Assembly: GCF_016765615.1 (NCBI RefSeq)
Contig: NZ_JAESWA010000023.1
Location: 392,093-456,092, forward strand
Origin: Clostridium paridis
GTDB lineage: Bacteria > Bacillota > Clostridia > Clostridiales > Clostridiaceae
Direction: 5' to 3'
Length of the DNA stretch: 64,000 nt
Every line of letters begins with the position of its first letter. The stretch's first letter is position 1. Positions 43,779 to 51,765 of this stretch are shown in pieces. The position numbers and the translations under genes are program-made. The notes beneath the pieces are model-generated. The model was given only the letters and a program-made list of their open reading frames with translations, had not been told where the DNA came from and searched no databases.

Positions 43779-43816
43779 AGCCTCGAAGATACGTAAATGT
43801 ATTTTCGAGGTTTTTA
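43779..43816 (+). terminator. Intrinsic terminator of the two-component operon
   Basis: AGCCTCGAAGATAC and GTATTTTCGAGG form a stem (one G/T bulge), followed by TTTTTATG. Confidence 0.88.
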
Positions 43817-43869
43817 TGTTTATTATACAGCTCTATTTTTTAGAATTATATAGACAATATAAATTTTGA

Positions 43870-43891
43870 AAAATATGTTATAATTAGAAGA
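43870..43891 (+). promoter_or_regulatory. Extended -10 promoter before a Nudix gene
   Basis: AAAATATGTTATAATTAG contains TGT-TATAAT, an extended -10. The same 22-base string recurs at 48267-48288 before another Nudix gene. Confidence 0.55.
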
Positions 43892-43946
43892 AGTAAGAAA
43901 TTTATTAACATTAGCCCAAAATTAATTTATGTAGGTGAATATATAA

Positions 43947-44426
43947 ATGGAGTATGATTGTGGATTTACTAAAGAAAATGGATGGTTCAGGTATAGGGCT
44001 GCAGCAATAATAATTGAAAATGAATGTGTATTATTTGCTAAAAACGATAGGGATGATTATTACTACTCAATTGGCGGTGGAGTACACATTGGTGAAAAAG
44101 CAGAAGATGCAGTTTTGAGAGAAGTATATGAAGAAACAGGAATACATTATGAAATTGATAGACTAGCATTTATTCATGAGAATTTTTTCGTTGGTAGTGG
44201 TAGCCTAGAAGGGTATAATTGTCATGAAATTACCTTTTATTTTTTGATGAAGTCAAGAGGAACACAAAAACTAAACAGCAATAGTTTTTCAGATGGATTT
44301 AAAGAATATATGTATTGGTTGCCAAAGAATGAATTATCAAAGTTTAAAGCATTTCCAACTTTTTTTATTGATAAGATAAATAATATGCAGAATTATGTTG
44401 AACATATTATTACTAATAAGAGATAA
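43947..44426 (+). CDS. Nudix hydrolase
   Basis: A 159-residue protein with a complete Nudix box, GGGVHIGEKAEDAVLREVYE-ETG (about 48-70). It resembles the ADP-ribose/NTP pyrophosphatase group with an N-terminal strand AAAIIIENECVLFAKN. The substrate is unknown. Preceded by a TATAAT extended -10; AGGTGAA serves as ribosome binding site. Confidence 0.9.
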   Translation: MEYDCGFTKENGWFRYRAAAIIIENECVLFAKNDRDDYYYSIGGGVHIGEKAEDAVLREVYEETGIHYEIDRLAFIHENFFVGSGSLEGYNCHEITFYFLMKSRGTQKLNSNSFSDGFKEYMYWLPKNELSKFKAFPTFFIDKINNMQNYVEHIITNKR

Positions 44427-44455
44427 ATAAATCATAACTTGAAAGGATGGTTCAT

Positions 44456-45394
44456 ATGGGAGAATTATCAAAGCTACCTAACATTGGAGTTGTGATTGTG
44501 ATATTAATTTTACTTCTGGTATTAATGGCTATTTATCATCATGTTATGATAGCAATTGAAGCAAAGAAATTAAATAATATAGGTACATTAGTAAAAGTTA
44601 ATGATAAAAATATGAATGTATATATAGAAGGAAATAAACAAACAAATACTGTAGTTTTGCTTTCGGGATCTGGCGTACAAGCTCCCATATATGATTATAA
44701 AGTTCTATACTCAAAGTTATCTGATATTTGTAGAGTAGCTGTAGTTGAAAAGTTTGGATACGGTTATTCTGATATAGCAAAAGCAAAAAGAGATGTAAAA
44801 ACCATGGTAGAAGAGAATAGGATTGCCCTTAGAAAAGTAGGGATAAATGGACCATATATTTTAATGCCTCACTCTATGTCAGCATTAGAAGCTATATATT
44901 GGGCAATGACCTATCCTGAAGAAGTTAAAGGAATTATTGGATTAGATATGGCTGTACCACTAACATATGATGAAAATGATAATAATCTACTAAGTTTAAA
45001 ATTTAATAAAATAATGACCTTTTTTGGGTTCCATAGAATTTCTAAGTTTTGTCCTGTAAGTGAAAGAGAGCTTACAGATAAAGAGATAAAGCAGAATAAA
45101 TATTTAGTATATAGAAATTCATTAAACAAGAATGTTTTTGAAGAATGCAAATTAGTTTATTCTAATGCAAAAGTTGTAGAGAAGATAGGAATCCCTAGCA
45201 TTCCTATTTTAATGTTTGCTAGTAAACTAACGGGCTCTGAAACTAGTAAGAGATGGAGAATTGCTCAAGAAAAATTTGCATCAGAGTCAAATAAGTGTGA
45301 GTTAATTATATTAGAGTGTGGACATAATCTTCATTATTATGAATCGGACTATATGACTGTAAAAATAAGAGAATTTATAGTTACATTTAATTAA
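44456..45394 (+). CDS. Membrane-anchored alpha/beta hydrolase with a borrowed N terminus
   Basis: A 312-residue protein. Residues 1-11 (MGELSKLPNIG) are identical to the start of the TfoX-C-like protein at 50812. A transmembrane helix follows (about 12-30). The rest is an alpha/beta hydrolase: oxyanion region LLSGSGVQ, nucleophile elbow PHSMSA (the usual GxSxG reads as HSMS), a later Asp candidate in FASK, and His in CGHNLH. It is probably an extracytoplasmic esterase or proline iminopeptidase-like enzyme. The start at 44456 (not ATG 44447) has AAAGGATGG upstream, just as at 50812. Confidence 0.82.
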   Translation: MGELSKLPNIGVVIVILILLLVLMAIYHHVMIAIEAKKLNNIGTLVKVNDKNMNVYIEGNKQTNTVVLLSGSGVQAPIYDYKVLYSKLSDICRVAVVEKFGYGYSDIAKAKRDVKTMVEENRIALRKVGINGPYILMPHSMSALEAIYWAMTYPEEVKGIIGLDMAVPLTYDENDNNLLSLKFNKIMTFFGFHRISKFCPVSERELTDKEIKQNKYLVYRNSLNKNVFEECKLVYSNAKVVEKIGIPSIPILMFASKLTGSETSKRWRIAQEKFASESNKCELIILECGHNLHYYESDYMTVKIREFIVTFN

Positions 45395-45481
45395 ATTTCA
45401 TAGGTAAAATTTAAAATGATAAGTGATTATGAATAAAGCTGTGGAATGATATTAATTTATATGTTTGTTATAGGAGGTAAT

Positions 45482-45997
45482 ATGGTATTAGAAACTCAAA
45501 GATTAATTTTAAGAGAAATGATACAAGCAGATTTCCCGGTTCTTTGTAAAATCTTACAGGATGATGATGTAATGTATGCTTATGAAGGAGTATTTACTAA
45601 CGACGAGGTTCAAGGATGGCTTGACAGACAATTTGAACGTTATAAAGAACATGGCTTTGGATTATGGGCTGTTGTTTTGAAAGAAACTGGTATAATGATA
45701 GGACAATGCGGGTTGACAATGCAAGATTATAAAAGCAAAAAAGTTATGGAAGTTGGATATCTTTTCCAAAAAGAATACTGGCATCGTGGATATGCAAGTG
45801 AGGCAGCAATTGCCTGTAAAGAATATGCCTTTGATAAGCTTAATGTTAAAGAGGTATATTCTATTATTCGAGATACAAATATACCATCACAAAAAGTAGC
45901 AATACGAAATGGGATGACTTGTATTGATAAGTTTATCAAGCATTACAGAGGTGTCGATATGCCTCATTTTTTATTCTCAGTAAATAAGATATTGTGA
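45482..45997 (+). CDS. GNAT-family N-acetyltransferase (RimJ/RimL-like)
   Basis: A 171-residue protein: ETQRLILREM opening, acetyl-CoA loop typical of this family (YWHRGYASEAA, about 101-111), and a C-terminal NIPSQKVAIRNGM. These enzymes acetylate protein N termini or small molecules; the target is unknown. ATG 45482 is preferred over the upstream frame because of GGAGGT directly before it. Confidence 0.9.
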   Translation: MVLETQRLILREMIQADFPVLCKILQDDDVMYAYEGVFTNDEVQGWLDRQFERYKEHGFGLWAVVLKETGIMIGQCGLTMQDYKSKKVMEVGYLFQKEYWHRGYASEAAIACKEYAFDKLNVKEVYSIIRDTNIPSQKVAIRNGMTCIDKFIKHYRGVDMPHFLFSVNKIL

Positions 45998-46067
45998 ATA
46001 TAATATGGAGTGTGACAAATTCCAATCTATATATTAGATAAAATATTTATGTTATAAAATATTAAGC

Positions 46068-46107
46068 AAAAAAAGTGCTAATCTTATCAGGATGAAGCGC
46101 TTTTTTC
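46068..46107 (+). terminator. Intrinsic terminator after the GNAT gene
   Basis: AAAAAGTGCT...AGCGCTTTTT with an inner ATC-TTATCAG-GAT hairpin, followed by TCTTT. Confidence 0.8.
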
Positions 46108-46122
46108 TTTGCTTTTAACATC
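46099..46122 (+). repeat. 24-bp direct repeat, left copy
   Basis: Begins GCTTTTTTCTTTGC and ends TTAACATC. The identical 24 bases recur at 47261-47284, on the other side of the AraC-family gene. Confidence 0.85.
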
Positions 46123-46320
46123 AATATAAAAACCATAAATAATACCATGATTACAAAATATGGTACAATGAATTTGGGAACAAACCTGAGTAATAGACAA
46201 GTAGTAATATAATGTACATGTTATTTAATGATCTTTCAGACAAGACAAAACATAGCATTAAAAGTCGGGAACGATCGCCTGAAAAGAGATAAGATAAATG
46301 TACAGACAGGGGTGATGATT

Positions 46321-47178
46321 ATGGAGTGGATAGAAGGAATTGGTGAAGCTATAAACTATATTGAGGAGAATATTATTGAAGAAATCACAATAAAAGATAT
46401 TGCAGAAAGAATATTTATGTCTCCTTTCTACTTCCAAAAAGGATTTACAATGCTTTGTGGTTTTACGGTGGGAGAGTACATCAGACAACGCAAGCTTACA
46501 CTTGCCGGCAGTGAGCTTGTTTCTACTGATAAAAAAATCATTGATATTGCGCTTAAATATGGCTACTCTTCGCCAGATAGCTTTACAAAAGCTTTTACTA
46601 GATTTCATGGTGTAACACCTACTGCTGTTCGAAAAGATGGAGCTATGATTAAATCATTTGCTCCTCTGAAAATCAAATTTTTATTGGAAGGCGGTTATAT
46701 TATGGATTACAAAATTGTTAAGAAAGATTCGTTTACTATCATAGGATTGTCTAAAAAATTTAAATATGATAATGCAATTAAAGAAATACCTCAGTTTTGG
46801 GCAGAGAATTTTCAAAAAGGAGAAGGGAATTTTCTATGCGGAATGTATGGAGTAAACATTGATGAAAGTATGGGTTCAGATGAATTCGAATATTTGATTG
46901 CAGACAATTATAATCCGTCTGTAGAAATACCTAAAGATTTTGTTACAAAGGTTATACCTAAATACACATGGGCTGTTTTTGCATGCAAGGGTCCAATCCA
47001 GAAATCTATGCAAGATGTGAACAGGAGAATATTCACAGAATGGTTGCCTAACTGCAAGGATTATGAAATTGCAGCAGGTTATAATATTGAAATGTATACC
47101 GATTCGGATGATTATCCACAAGGTATTCAAGACGAAAACTACTATAGTGAAATTTGGATTCCTGTTAAGGAAAAATAG
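46321..47178 (+). CDS. AraC-family regulator with GyrI-like effector domain
   Basis: A 285-residue protein: two AraC helix-turn-helix motifs (about 10-105: IKDIAERIFMSPFYFQKGF and IALKYGYSSPDSFTKAF), then a GyrI-like small-molecule-binding domain (about 125-285, ending SEIWIPVKEK). Such regulators respond to drugs or amphipathic ligands. No transporter is adjacent. Codon use looks less AT-rich than in the flanking genes, and the gene sits between two copies of a 24-bp direct repeat, which together hint at acquisition. ATG 46321 has GGGGTGATG upstream. Confidence 0.9.
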   Translation: MEWIEGIGEAINYIEENIIEEITIKDIAERIFMSPFYFQKGFTMLCGFTVGEYIRQRKLTLAGSELVSTDKKIIDIALKYGYSSPDSFTKAFTRFHGVTPTAVRKDGAMIKSFAPLKIKFLLEGGYIMDYKIVKKDSFTIIGLSKKFKYDNAIKEIPQFWAENFQKGEGNFLCGMYGVNIDESMGSDEFEYLIADNYNPSVEIPKDFVTKVIPKYTWAVFACKGPIQKSMQDVNRRIFTEWLPNCKDYEIAAGYNIEMYTDSDDYPQGIQDENYYSEIWIPVKEK

Positions 47179-47233
47179 TTATAAAGAATTATATTATTGA
47201 GATTAAAACTTTAAATAGAGATTTAATTAAGAG

Positions 47234-47269
47234 AGAAGCACTATTCTTCATGGGATGGGTGCTTTTTTC
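47234..47269 (+). terminator. Intrinsic terminator after the AraC gene
   Basis: AAGCAC...GTGCTT with a 17-base loop containing a short inner pairing, followed by TTTTCT. Confidence 0.75.
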
Positions 47270-47284
47270 TTTGCTTTTAACATC
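47261..47284 (+). repeat. 24-bp direct repeat, right copy
   Basis: Identical to 46099-46122 over 24 bases (begins GCTTTTTTCTTTGC). It starts in the 3' arm of the terminator, as does the left copy. Confidence 0.85.
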
Positions 47285-47444
47285 TATATCAAACTATGAA
47301 ATTAATAGTATATGAAGTTGAAAGTGAATATATTTGAAGATATTATAGGTGCATAATTAATGCAGAAATATATAAGAACTAACTATATTATTTCTAATTA
47401 TGATACTATTTCTTATAATTGAAACTTTATTAGGAGGATTTAAA

Positions 47445-48191
47445 ATGAGTAAAATAAATGTATTAGATATATCTTTTGATTTTTCAGGACAAAGTAGCAC
47501 TATATATCCAGTTATATTAGAAGATGAGAATGAAATGATATTAATTGATTGCGGATACCCTAACTTTTTAAGCTTAATAGAAGAAACTGCATTAGCGAAA
47601 AATATTAATATAAAAAAATTATCTAAAATAATTATTACACATCACGATTATGACCACATGGGGGCTTTAGCAGAATTCAAAAGAAAATATCCTAAACTAA
47701 AAGTATTAGCATCTGAAGAAGATGCTCAATATATTGATGGAAGTAAAAAATCATTAAGATTACAACAAGCGGAAAACATATATGATTTCTTATCAGATCA
47801 TGAGAAGGTAGAAGCTGATTATTTTCATAAAATGCTTCAATCGATAGAAAGCTGTAATGTGGATATAAAGTTGAAAGATAAATATTATTTCGATTGGTGT
47901 GCAGGAATTGAAATAATAGCTACACCAGGCCATATGCCTGGACATATATCTATTTATCATAAAGAAAGTAAATCTTTAATAACTGGAGATGCTTTAGTTA
48001 TAGAAACTGGAGAGCTTGCAATTGCATTGCCTCAATATACCTTAGATCTAAAAGAAGCTAAAAAATCTGTTGAGAAATTTTTGAACTACGATATTGAACG
48101 AATTATATGTTATCATGGCGGAATATATGAAAATGGAATCAATGATGCTCTTAGAAAAGTTTTAGAGTTAGAAAATAAAGAAGCATTTTAA
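47445..48191 (+). CDS. MBL-fold metallo-hydrolase
   Basis: A 248-residue metallo-beta-lactamase-fold protein. The metal motif is HHDYDH (about 66-71), the third ligand His lies in TPGHMPGH (about 163-170), an Asp in TGDAL (about 182), and the last His in YHGG (about 224). It resembles the diverse small-substrate MBL hydrolases next to stress genes; the substrate is unknown. ATG 47445 follows TAGGAGG. Confidence 0.9.
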   Translation: MSKINVLDISFDFSGQSSTIYPVILEDENEMILIDCGYPNFLSLIEETALAKNINIKKLSKIIITHHDYDHMGALAEFKRKYPKLKVLASEEDAQYIDGSKKSLRLQQAENIYDFLSDHEKVEADYFHKMLQSIESCNVDIKLKDKYYFDWCAGIEIIATPGHMPGHISIYHKESKSLITGDALVIETGELAIALPQYTLDLKEAKKSVEKFLNYDIERIICYHGGIYENGINDALRKVLELENKEAF

Positions 48192-48266
48192 TTATTATAA
48201 TAAAAAAGTTAGCATTACACTTTATATTTATACAGTGTACCGAACTATAAGCAATATTGTATTTAC

Positions 48267-48288
48267 AAAATATGTTATAATTAGAAGA
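48267..48288 (+). promoter_or_regulatory. Extended -10 promoter before a Nudix gene
   Basis: The same 22-base string as at 43870-43891 (AAAATATGTTATAATTAG core), with TGT-TATAAT. Confidence 0.55.
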
Positions 48289-48311
48289 TATGTATTTAGT
48301 GAGGTGTGAAT

Positions 48312-48833
48312 ATGGAACTTTGGGATGTATACGATATTAATCGAAATAAAACCGATAAAACTATGGTCCGTGGAGAACCTTTTGAAAAAGATGATTATCA
48401 TTTAGTAGTTCATATATGTATTTTTAATTCTAAGGGTGAAATGCTAATTCAACAAAGACAACCCTTCAAAGAAGGTTGGTCAAATATGTGGGACATAACA
48501 GTAGGTGGAAGTGCTGTAAAAGGCGACACAAGTCAATCTGCAGCTGAAAGAGAATTGTTTGAGGAAATTGGACTTAAAGTAGATTTGAAAAATATTAGAC
48601 CACATATTACCATTAACTTTGAAGATGGATTTGATGACTTTTATCTAATAGAACAAGAGGTTGATTTAAGGAAACTATCATTGCAGTATGAAGAAGTTCA
48701 GAAGGTTAAGTGGGCTTCTAAAGAAGAGATATTTTCAATGATAGAAAGTGGTGAATTTATACCATATTATCAAAGTGTGATACAGCTGCTTTTTGATATT
48801 AGAAAACAATATGGTAGCCACCAAACAAGGTGA
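48312..48833 (+). CDS. Nudix hydrolase, isopentenyl-isomerase-like subgroup
   Basis: A 173-residue protein. The opening ELWDVYDINRNKT and the early LVVHICIFNSKGEMLIQQR are typical of the YfcD/IDI-like Nudix group. The Nudix box is GGSAVKGDTSQSAAERELFE-EIG (about 61-83), with D in place of the first E of the box. Substrate unknown. The start is ATG 48312, preceded by GAGGTG. Confidence 0.88.
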   Translation: MELWDVYDINRNKTDKTMVRGEPFEKDDYHLVVHICIFNSKGEMLIQQRQPFKEGWSNMWDITVGGSAVKGDTSQSAAERELFEEIGLKVDLKNIRPHITINFEDGFDDFYLIEQEVDLRKLSLQYEEVQKVKWASKEEIFSMIESGEFIPYYQSVIQLLFDIRKQYGSHQTR

Positions 48834-48872
48834 GTGTTTAATGCAGTTTAACTAATAAAGGAGAATATAAAA

Positions 48873-49397
48873 ATGAAAATTGAAACTGTGGATTTAATCA
48901 TACGCAATTTTGAGCTAAGTGACGAAACTGATTTATGTGAATATATGCTACAACGGGTTAAGGCTGAATTTGAGGGATATCCAGATTTCACGTCTGAGAA
49001 AGCAAGAAAAGAAATTGAATTCAGAGCACAAAGTGATGAGTTCTACGCAATTGAATTAAAAAAAGAGCATAAGGTTATTGGGAATATTTATTTAGGAAAG
49101 AGGGACTTTAATACAAGAGAACTCGGATATGTATTAAATGAGAACTATCAGCATAAGGGTTATGGAAGTGAAGCTAGCAAAGCTGCAATTGAATATATGT
49201 TTAAGCAAGGGGTTCATCGAATTTATGCAGAATGTGCACCTCAAAATATACCTTCCTGGAAGCTATTAGAGAAGATTGGAATGAGGCGAGAAGCACATTT
49301 TAGAAAAAATGTTTCTTTTCATCAAGATGAGAACAAGAATCCTATATATTGGGACACCTATGTATATGCAATATTAAACCCAGAAGAAGGAGCATGA
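48873..49397 (+). CDS. GNAT-family N-acetyltransferase (RimJ/RimL-like)
   Basis: A 174-residue protein with the acetyl-CoA loop YQHKGYGSEASKA (about 90-102) and the C-terminal NIPSWKLLEKIGM, both standard for the RimJ/L subgroup. It begins a run of closely spaced genes that continues to 51072. The substrate is unknown. The ribosome binding site is AAAGGAG. Confidence 0.9.
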   Translation: MKIETVDLIIRNFELSDETDLCEYMLQRVKAEFEGYPDFTSEKARKEIEFRAQSDEFYAIELKKEHKVIGNIYLGKRDFNTRELGYVLNENYQHKGYGSEASKAAIEYMFKQGVHRIYAECAPQNIPSWKLLEKIGMRREAHFRKNVSFHQDENKNPIYWDTYVYAILNPEEGA

Positions 49398-49404
49398 ATA
49401 TATA

Positions 49405-50067
49405 ATGATAGAGGTTAAAATCAGCGAAGAACTAAAGAAAATTTGTCCTGAAATAAAGCTAGGCTGCATTGAAGCACAAGTGAATGTACAAAGCAGTGAT
49501 GATGGGTTATGGAAGGAAATTAATTATTATTGTGAAGTACTAAATAAAGAAATAAAAATTGAGGACTTAGCCTCATTATCTAGAATTAAAGATGGGAGAG
49601 ATACATATAAAAAACTAGGTAAGGTTCCTAGTAAATATAGGCTATCTTCTGAAGCATTGTTAAGAAGAATACTTCAGGGAAAAGGAATGTATAAGGTAAA
49701 TAATATTGTAGATATAAATAATTTAATATCAATAAAATCAAAATTTCCAGTAGGCTCATACAATATTAAAAATCTTCATTCCCCAATTAACTTAGTAATA
49801 GGTAAAGAAGGGGAACAATATAAAGGTATCGGTAAAGAAAATATAAATATTGCAAACCTTCCAGTATTAGCAGACTCTTTAGGTAGTTTTGGAAGCCCTA
49901 CAAGTGATTCAGAGAGAGCTATGATAACTGATAATGTAAGCGAAATATTAATGTGCATTTTCTGTTTTAGTGGCAAAACTAATATGGAAGAATACTTAGA
50001 ATATGGCAAAGATCTTTTAGAAAGATATGCAAATGGAAGAGATATTAATACCAAAGTAATTGAATAA
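49405..50067 (+). CDS. B3/B4 tRNA-binding-domain protein
   Basis: A 220-residue stand-alone protein with the B3/B4 domain of phenylalanyl-tRNA synthetase beta (SRIKDGRDTYKKLGKVPSKY in the first half, ALLRRILQGKGMYKVNNIVD and LGSFGSPTSDSERA further on). Free B3/B4 proteins are thought to bind or edit aminoacyl-tRNA or modified amino acids. It starts 8 bases after the GNAT gene; AAGGAG is 12 bases before the ATG, a loose spacing. Confidence 0.88.
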   Translation: MIEVKISEELKKICPEIKLGCIEAQVNVQSSDDGLWKEINYYCEVLNKEIKIEDLASLSRIKDGRDTYKKLGKVPSKYRLSSEALLRRILQGKGMYKVNNIVDINNLISIKSKFPVGSYNIKNLHSPINLVIGKEGEQYKGIGKENINIANLPVLADSLGSFGSPTSDSERAMITDNVSEILMCIFCFSGKTNMEEYLEYGKDLLERYANGRDINTKVIE

Positions 50068-50081
50068 AAAGAGGGGAACTT

Positions 50082-50780
50082 ATGGTAGAGAGAAAGAGAG
50101 AATTGATAGATGAAATACCAGCATTAATATGGGGACCAGCTTCAGATAAAGTATACATTTATGTTCATGGAAAAATGGGACGTAAAGAAAATGCTGAACA
50201 TTTTGCGGAAATTGCAATAGAGAGAGGATATCAAGTAATAAGTTTTGATTTGCCTGAGCATGGGGAAAGAAAAAATGAAGATTATCCTATTATGGCATGG
50301 AATGCAGTAAAAGATTTGAAATGCATAAGAGAGTATGTATTAAACAAGTGGAAATATGTTAACTTATATGCTTGTAGTTTAGGGGTATATTTTAGTCTTC
50401 TAGCTTATAATGATATGGATATAAAAAAGGCTTTATTTCAATGCCCTGTGCTAAATATGGAGAGATTAATTTTTGATATGATGAAGTGGTTTAATATAGA
50501 AGAGGAGCGGTTAAAAGCTGAAAAAGAAATTGCTACACCTATGGGAGAAACTTTAAGTTGGGATTACTTAACATATTCAAAGGAACATCCAGTAGATAGG
50601 TGGAAGTGTCAAACCTATATTTTATATCCATCAGAAGATAAGTTAACTCCAAAGGAAATTGTAGATGAGTTTAAAAATACACATTCAGTTAATCTAACAG
50701 TATTGAATGGAGCTGAACACTATTTTACTGAAAAGGAATACTTGGACAAATTAGAGTTTTGGTTACGGAATAATATATAA
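50082..50780 (+). CDS. Alpha/beta hydrolase
   Basis: A 232-residue cytoplasmic protein with the N-terminal strand VYIYVHGKMG, the elbow YACSLGVY (the nucleophile Ser in CSLG, a CxSxG variant), an Asp in YPSEDKLTP and His in GAEHYF. It fits small esterase or acyl-hydrolase families; the substrate is unknown. AGAGGGG serves as ribosome binding site. Confidence 0.87.
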   Translation: MVERKRELIDEIPALIWGPASDKVYIYVHGKMGRKENAEHFAEIAIERGYQVISFDLPEHGERKNEDYPIMAWNAVKDLKCIREYVLNKWKYVNLYACSLGVYFSLLAYNDMDIKKALFQCPVLNMERLIFDMMKWFNIEEERLKAEKEIATPMGETLSWDYLTYSKEHPVDRWKCQTYILYPSEDKLTPKEIVDEFKNTHSVNLTVLNGAEHYFTEKEYLDKLEFWLRNNI

Positions 50781-50811
50781 ACAAATTCCAACTTGAGAGG
50801 GAGGCCTCACT

Positions 50812-51072
50812 ATGGGAGAACTATCAAAATTACCTAACATAGGAAAAGAAGTTGAAAGACAGCTAAATGAAATAGGTATATTTACTTATGATGAATTAAA
50901 AGATATTGGTGCAAAAAAGGCGTGGGTTAAAATACAAGAGATAGATGAATCAGCATGTATTCACAGATTACTAGCGTTAGAAGGTGCAATTCAAGGTGTT
51001 AGAAAAACTGAATTACTACAGGAATCCAAAGCAGAACTAAAAGATTTCTATAACATAAATAAAATCAAATAG
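50812..51072 (+). CDS. TfoX C-terminal-domain-like protein
   Basis: An 86-residue helix-hairpin-helix protein: MGELSKLPNIGKEVERQL, then GIFTYDELKDIGAKKAWVKI, typical of the TfoX C domain (a pathway-specific competence regulator domain in Proteobacteria), found alone in many Firmicutes. Its role here is unknown. GAGGGAGG is the ribosome binding site. Its upstream sequence and first 11 codons recur at the start of the hydrolase gene at 44456. Confidence 0.87.
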   Translation: MGELSKLPNIGKEVERQLNEIGIFTYDELKDIGAKKAWVKIQEIDESACIHRLLALEGAIQGVRKTELLQESKAELKDFYNINKIK

Positions 51073-51079
51073 AAATTTA

Positions 51080-51580
51080 TCATTTTAGATTATTTTTAAT
51101 AAATTCTATTTCTGAGACTAGAGAATTAATACGGTTTTCTAGTTCTTTTATTTTACTCATTTCATCATTAGAAGTGGGGGGACTAGGATTATTTGAAGTG
51201 GTATTTTGAGGTGTATTACAATTGTTGTTATTTACATTATAATTTTTAGGGTTAAAGTATAATCCAGGACCAGCTTGAAAATATTGTTGTTGTGCATTAT
51301 ATGTTAATATCACTTGACCGAGTAATTCAAACCAATTGCCTAGGGCATTTTGAACGTTAAAGGGAATATTTCCAGCCAATATGTCTCCGAGAATTGTTCC
51401 TATAATAACAAATAGCTGGGGGTCTAAGCTTTGAAAACCGTTTGGTATATCATCACAGCCCATGCTTGTAGAGCCACCTTGGCTGCTAGTATTGCTTGAT
51501 TTATTATTAGTATTATTTGAATTGGTATATCCACAAGCTTTCGCGAAATCTTCAAAATTACTCCAACCGTTAAAATTCAC
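51080..51580 (-). CDS. Asn/Ser-rich hypothetical protein
   Basis: A 166-residue protein with a GTG start (GAGAGGG before it). Residues 18-45 and 112-140 are Asn/Ser/Thr-rich and low in complexity. Between them (about 50-110) is a hydrophobic but not membrane-like core with LFVIIGTILGDILAGNIP and NAQQQYFQAGPGLYF. A C-terminal heptad-like helix (about 142-164) may form a coiled coil. Similar cores recur in uncharacterised, possibly spore-associated clostridial proteins (from memory, weak). No signal peptide is present. Confidence 0.6.
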   Translation of the reverse strand: MNFNGWSNFEDFAKACGYTNSNNTNNKSSNTSSQGGSTSMGCDDIPNGFQSLDPQLFVIIGTILGDILAGNIPFNVQNALGNWFELLGQVILTYNAQQQYFQAGPGLYFNPKNYNVNNNNCNTPQNTTSNNPSPPTSNDEMSKIKELENRINSLVSEIEFIKNNLK

Positions 51581-51729
51581 AGTGCCCTCTCTATAAAATT
51601 ACTATAATTCATGATATTCCTTGCAATTAATAGGTGATACTTTATATTGATTATGCTTAGTAAAATAAGTTTCAATTAAATTTCCCAAGAAACTGGAAAT
51701 AAAGGAGATTAAACTTAATTTGAAAATTA

Positions 51730-51758
51730 TGTACAATCTGTAAGCCTCTAAGTATAAT
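51730..51758 (+). promoter_or_regulatory. Promoter of the WYL-kinase operon
   Basis: TGTACA (51730-51735), 17-base spacer, TATAAT (51753-51758). The predicted start, about 51765, almost coincides with the first ATG codons of the next gene. Confidence 0.6.
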
Positions 51759-51765
51759 TATATTG

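Larger units (their letters stand above)
45998..46320. other. Intergenic region before the AraC gene
   Basis: A stretch of 323 bases. It contains the terminator at 46068-46107, one copy of a 24-base direct repeat (46099-46122), and an extended -10-like AAAATATGGTACAAT (about 46154-46168). About 150 bases of leader follow without another recognisable signal; the frame open from 46228 lacks a ribosome binding site and is not taken as coding. Confidence 0.55.

Noticed and set aside
46258-46608. 116-codon open frame on the minus strand over the AraC gene
   Set aside because: Antisense to a clear AraC domain; composition rich in Phe, Ser and Lys, as expected for a shadow.
44456-51072. 44456 and 50812 as a segmental duplication
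   Set aside because: Similarity stops sharply after codon 11 on one side and about 20 bases before the start on the other; the rest of the genes is unrelated.
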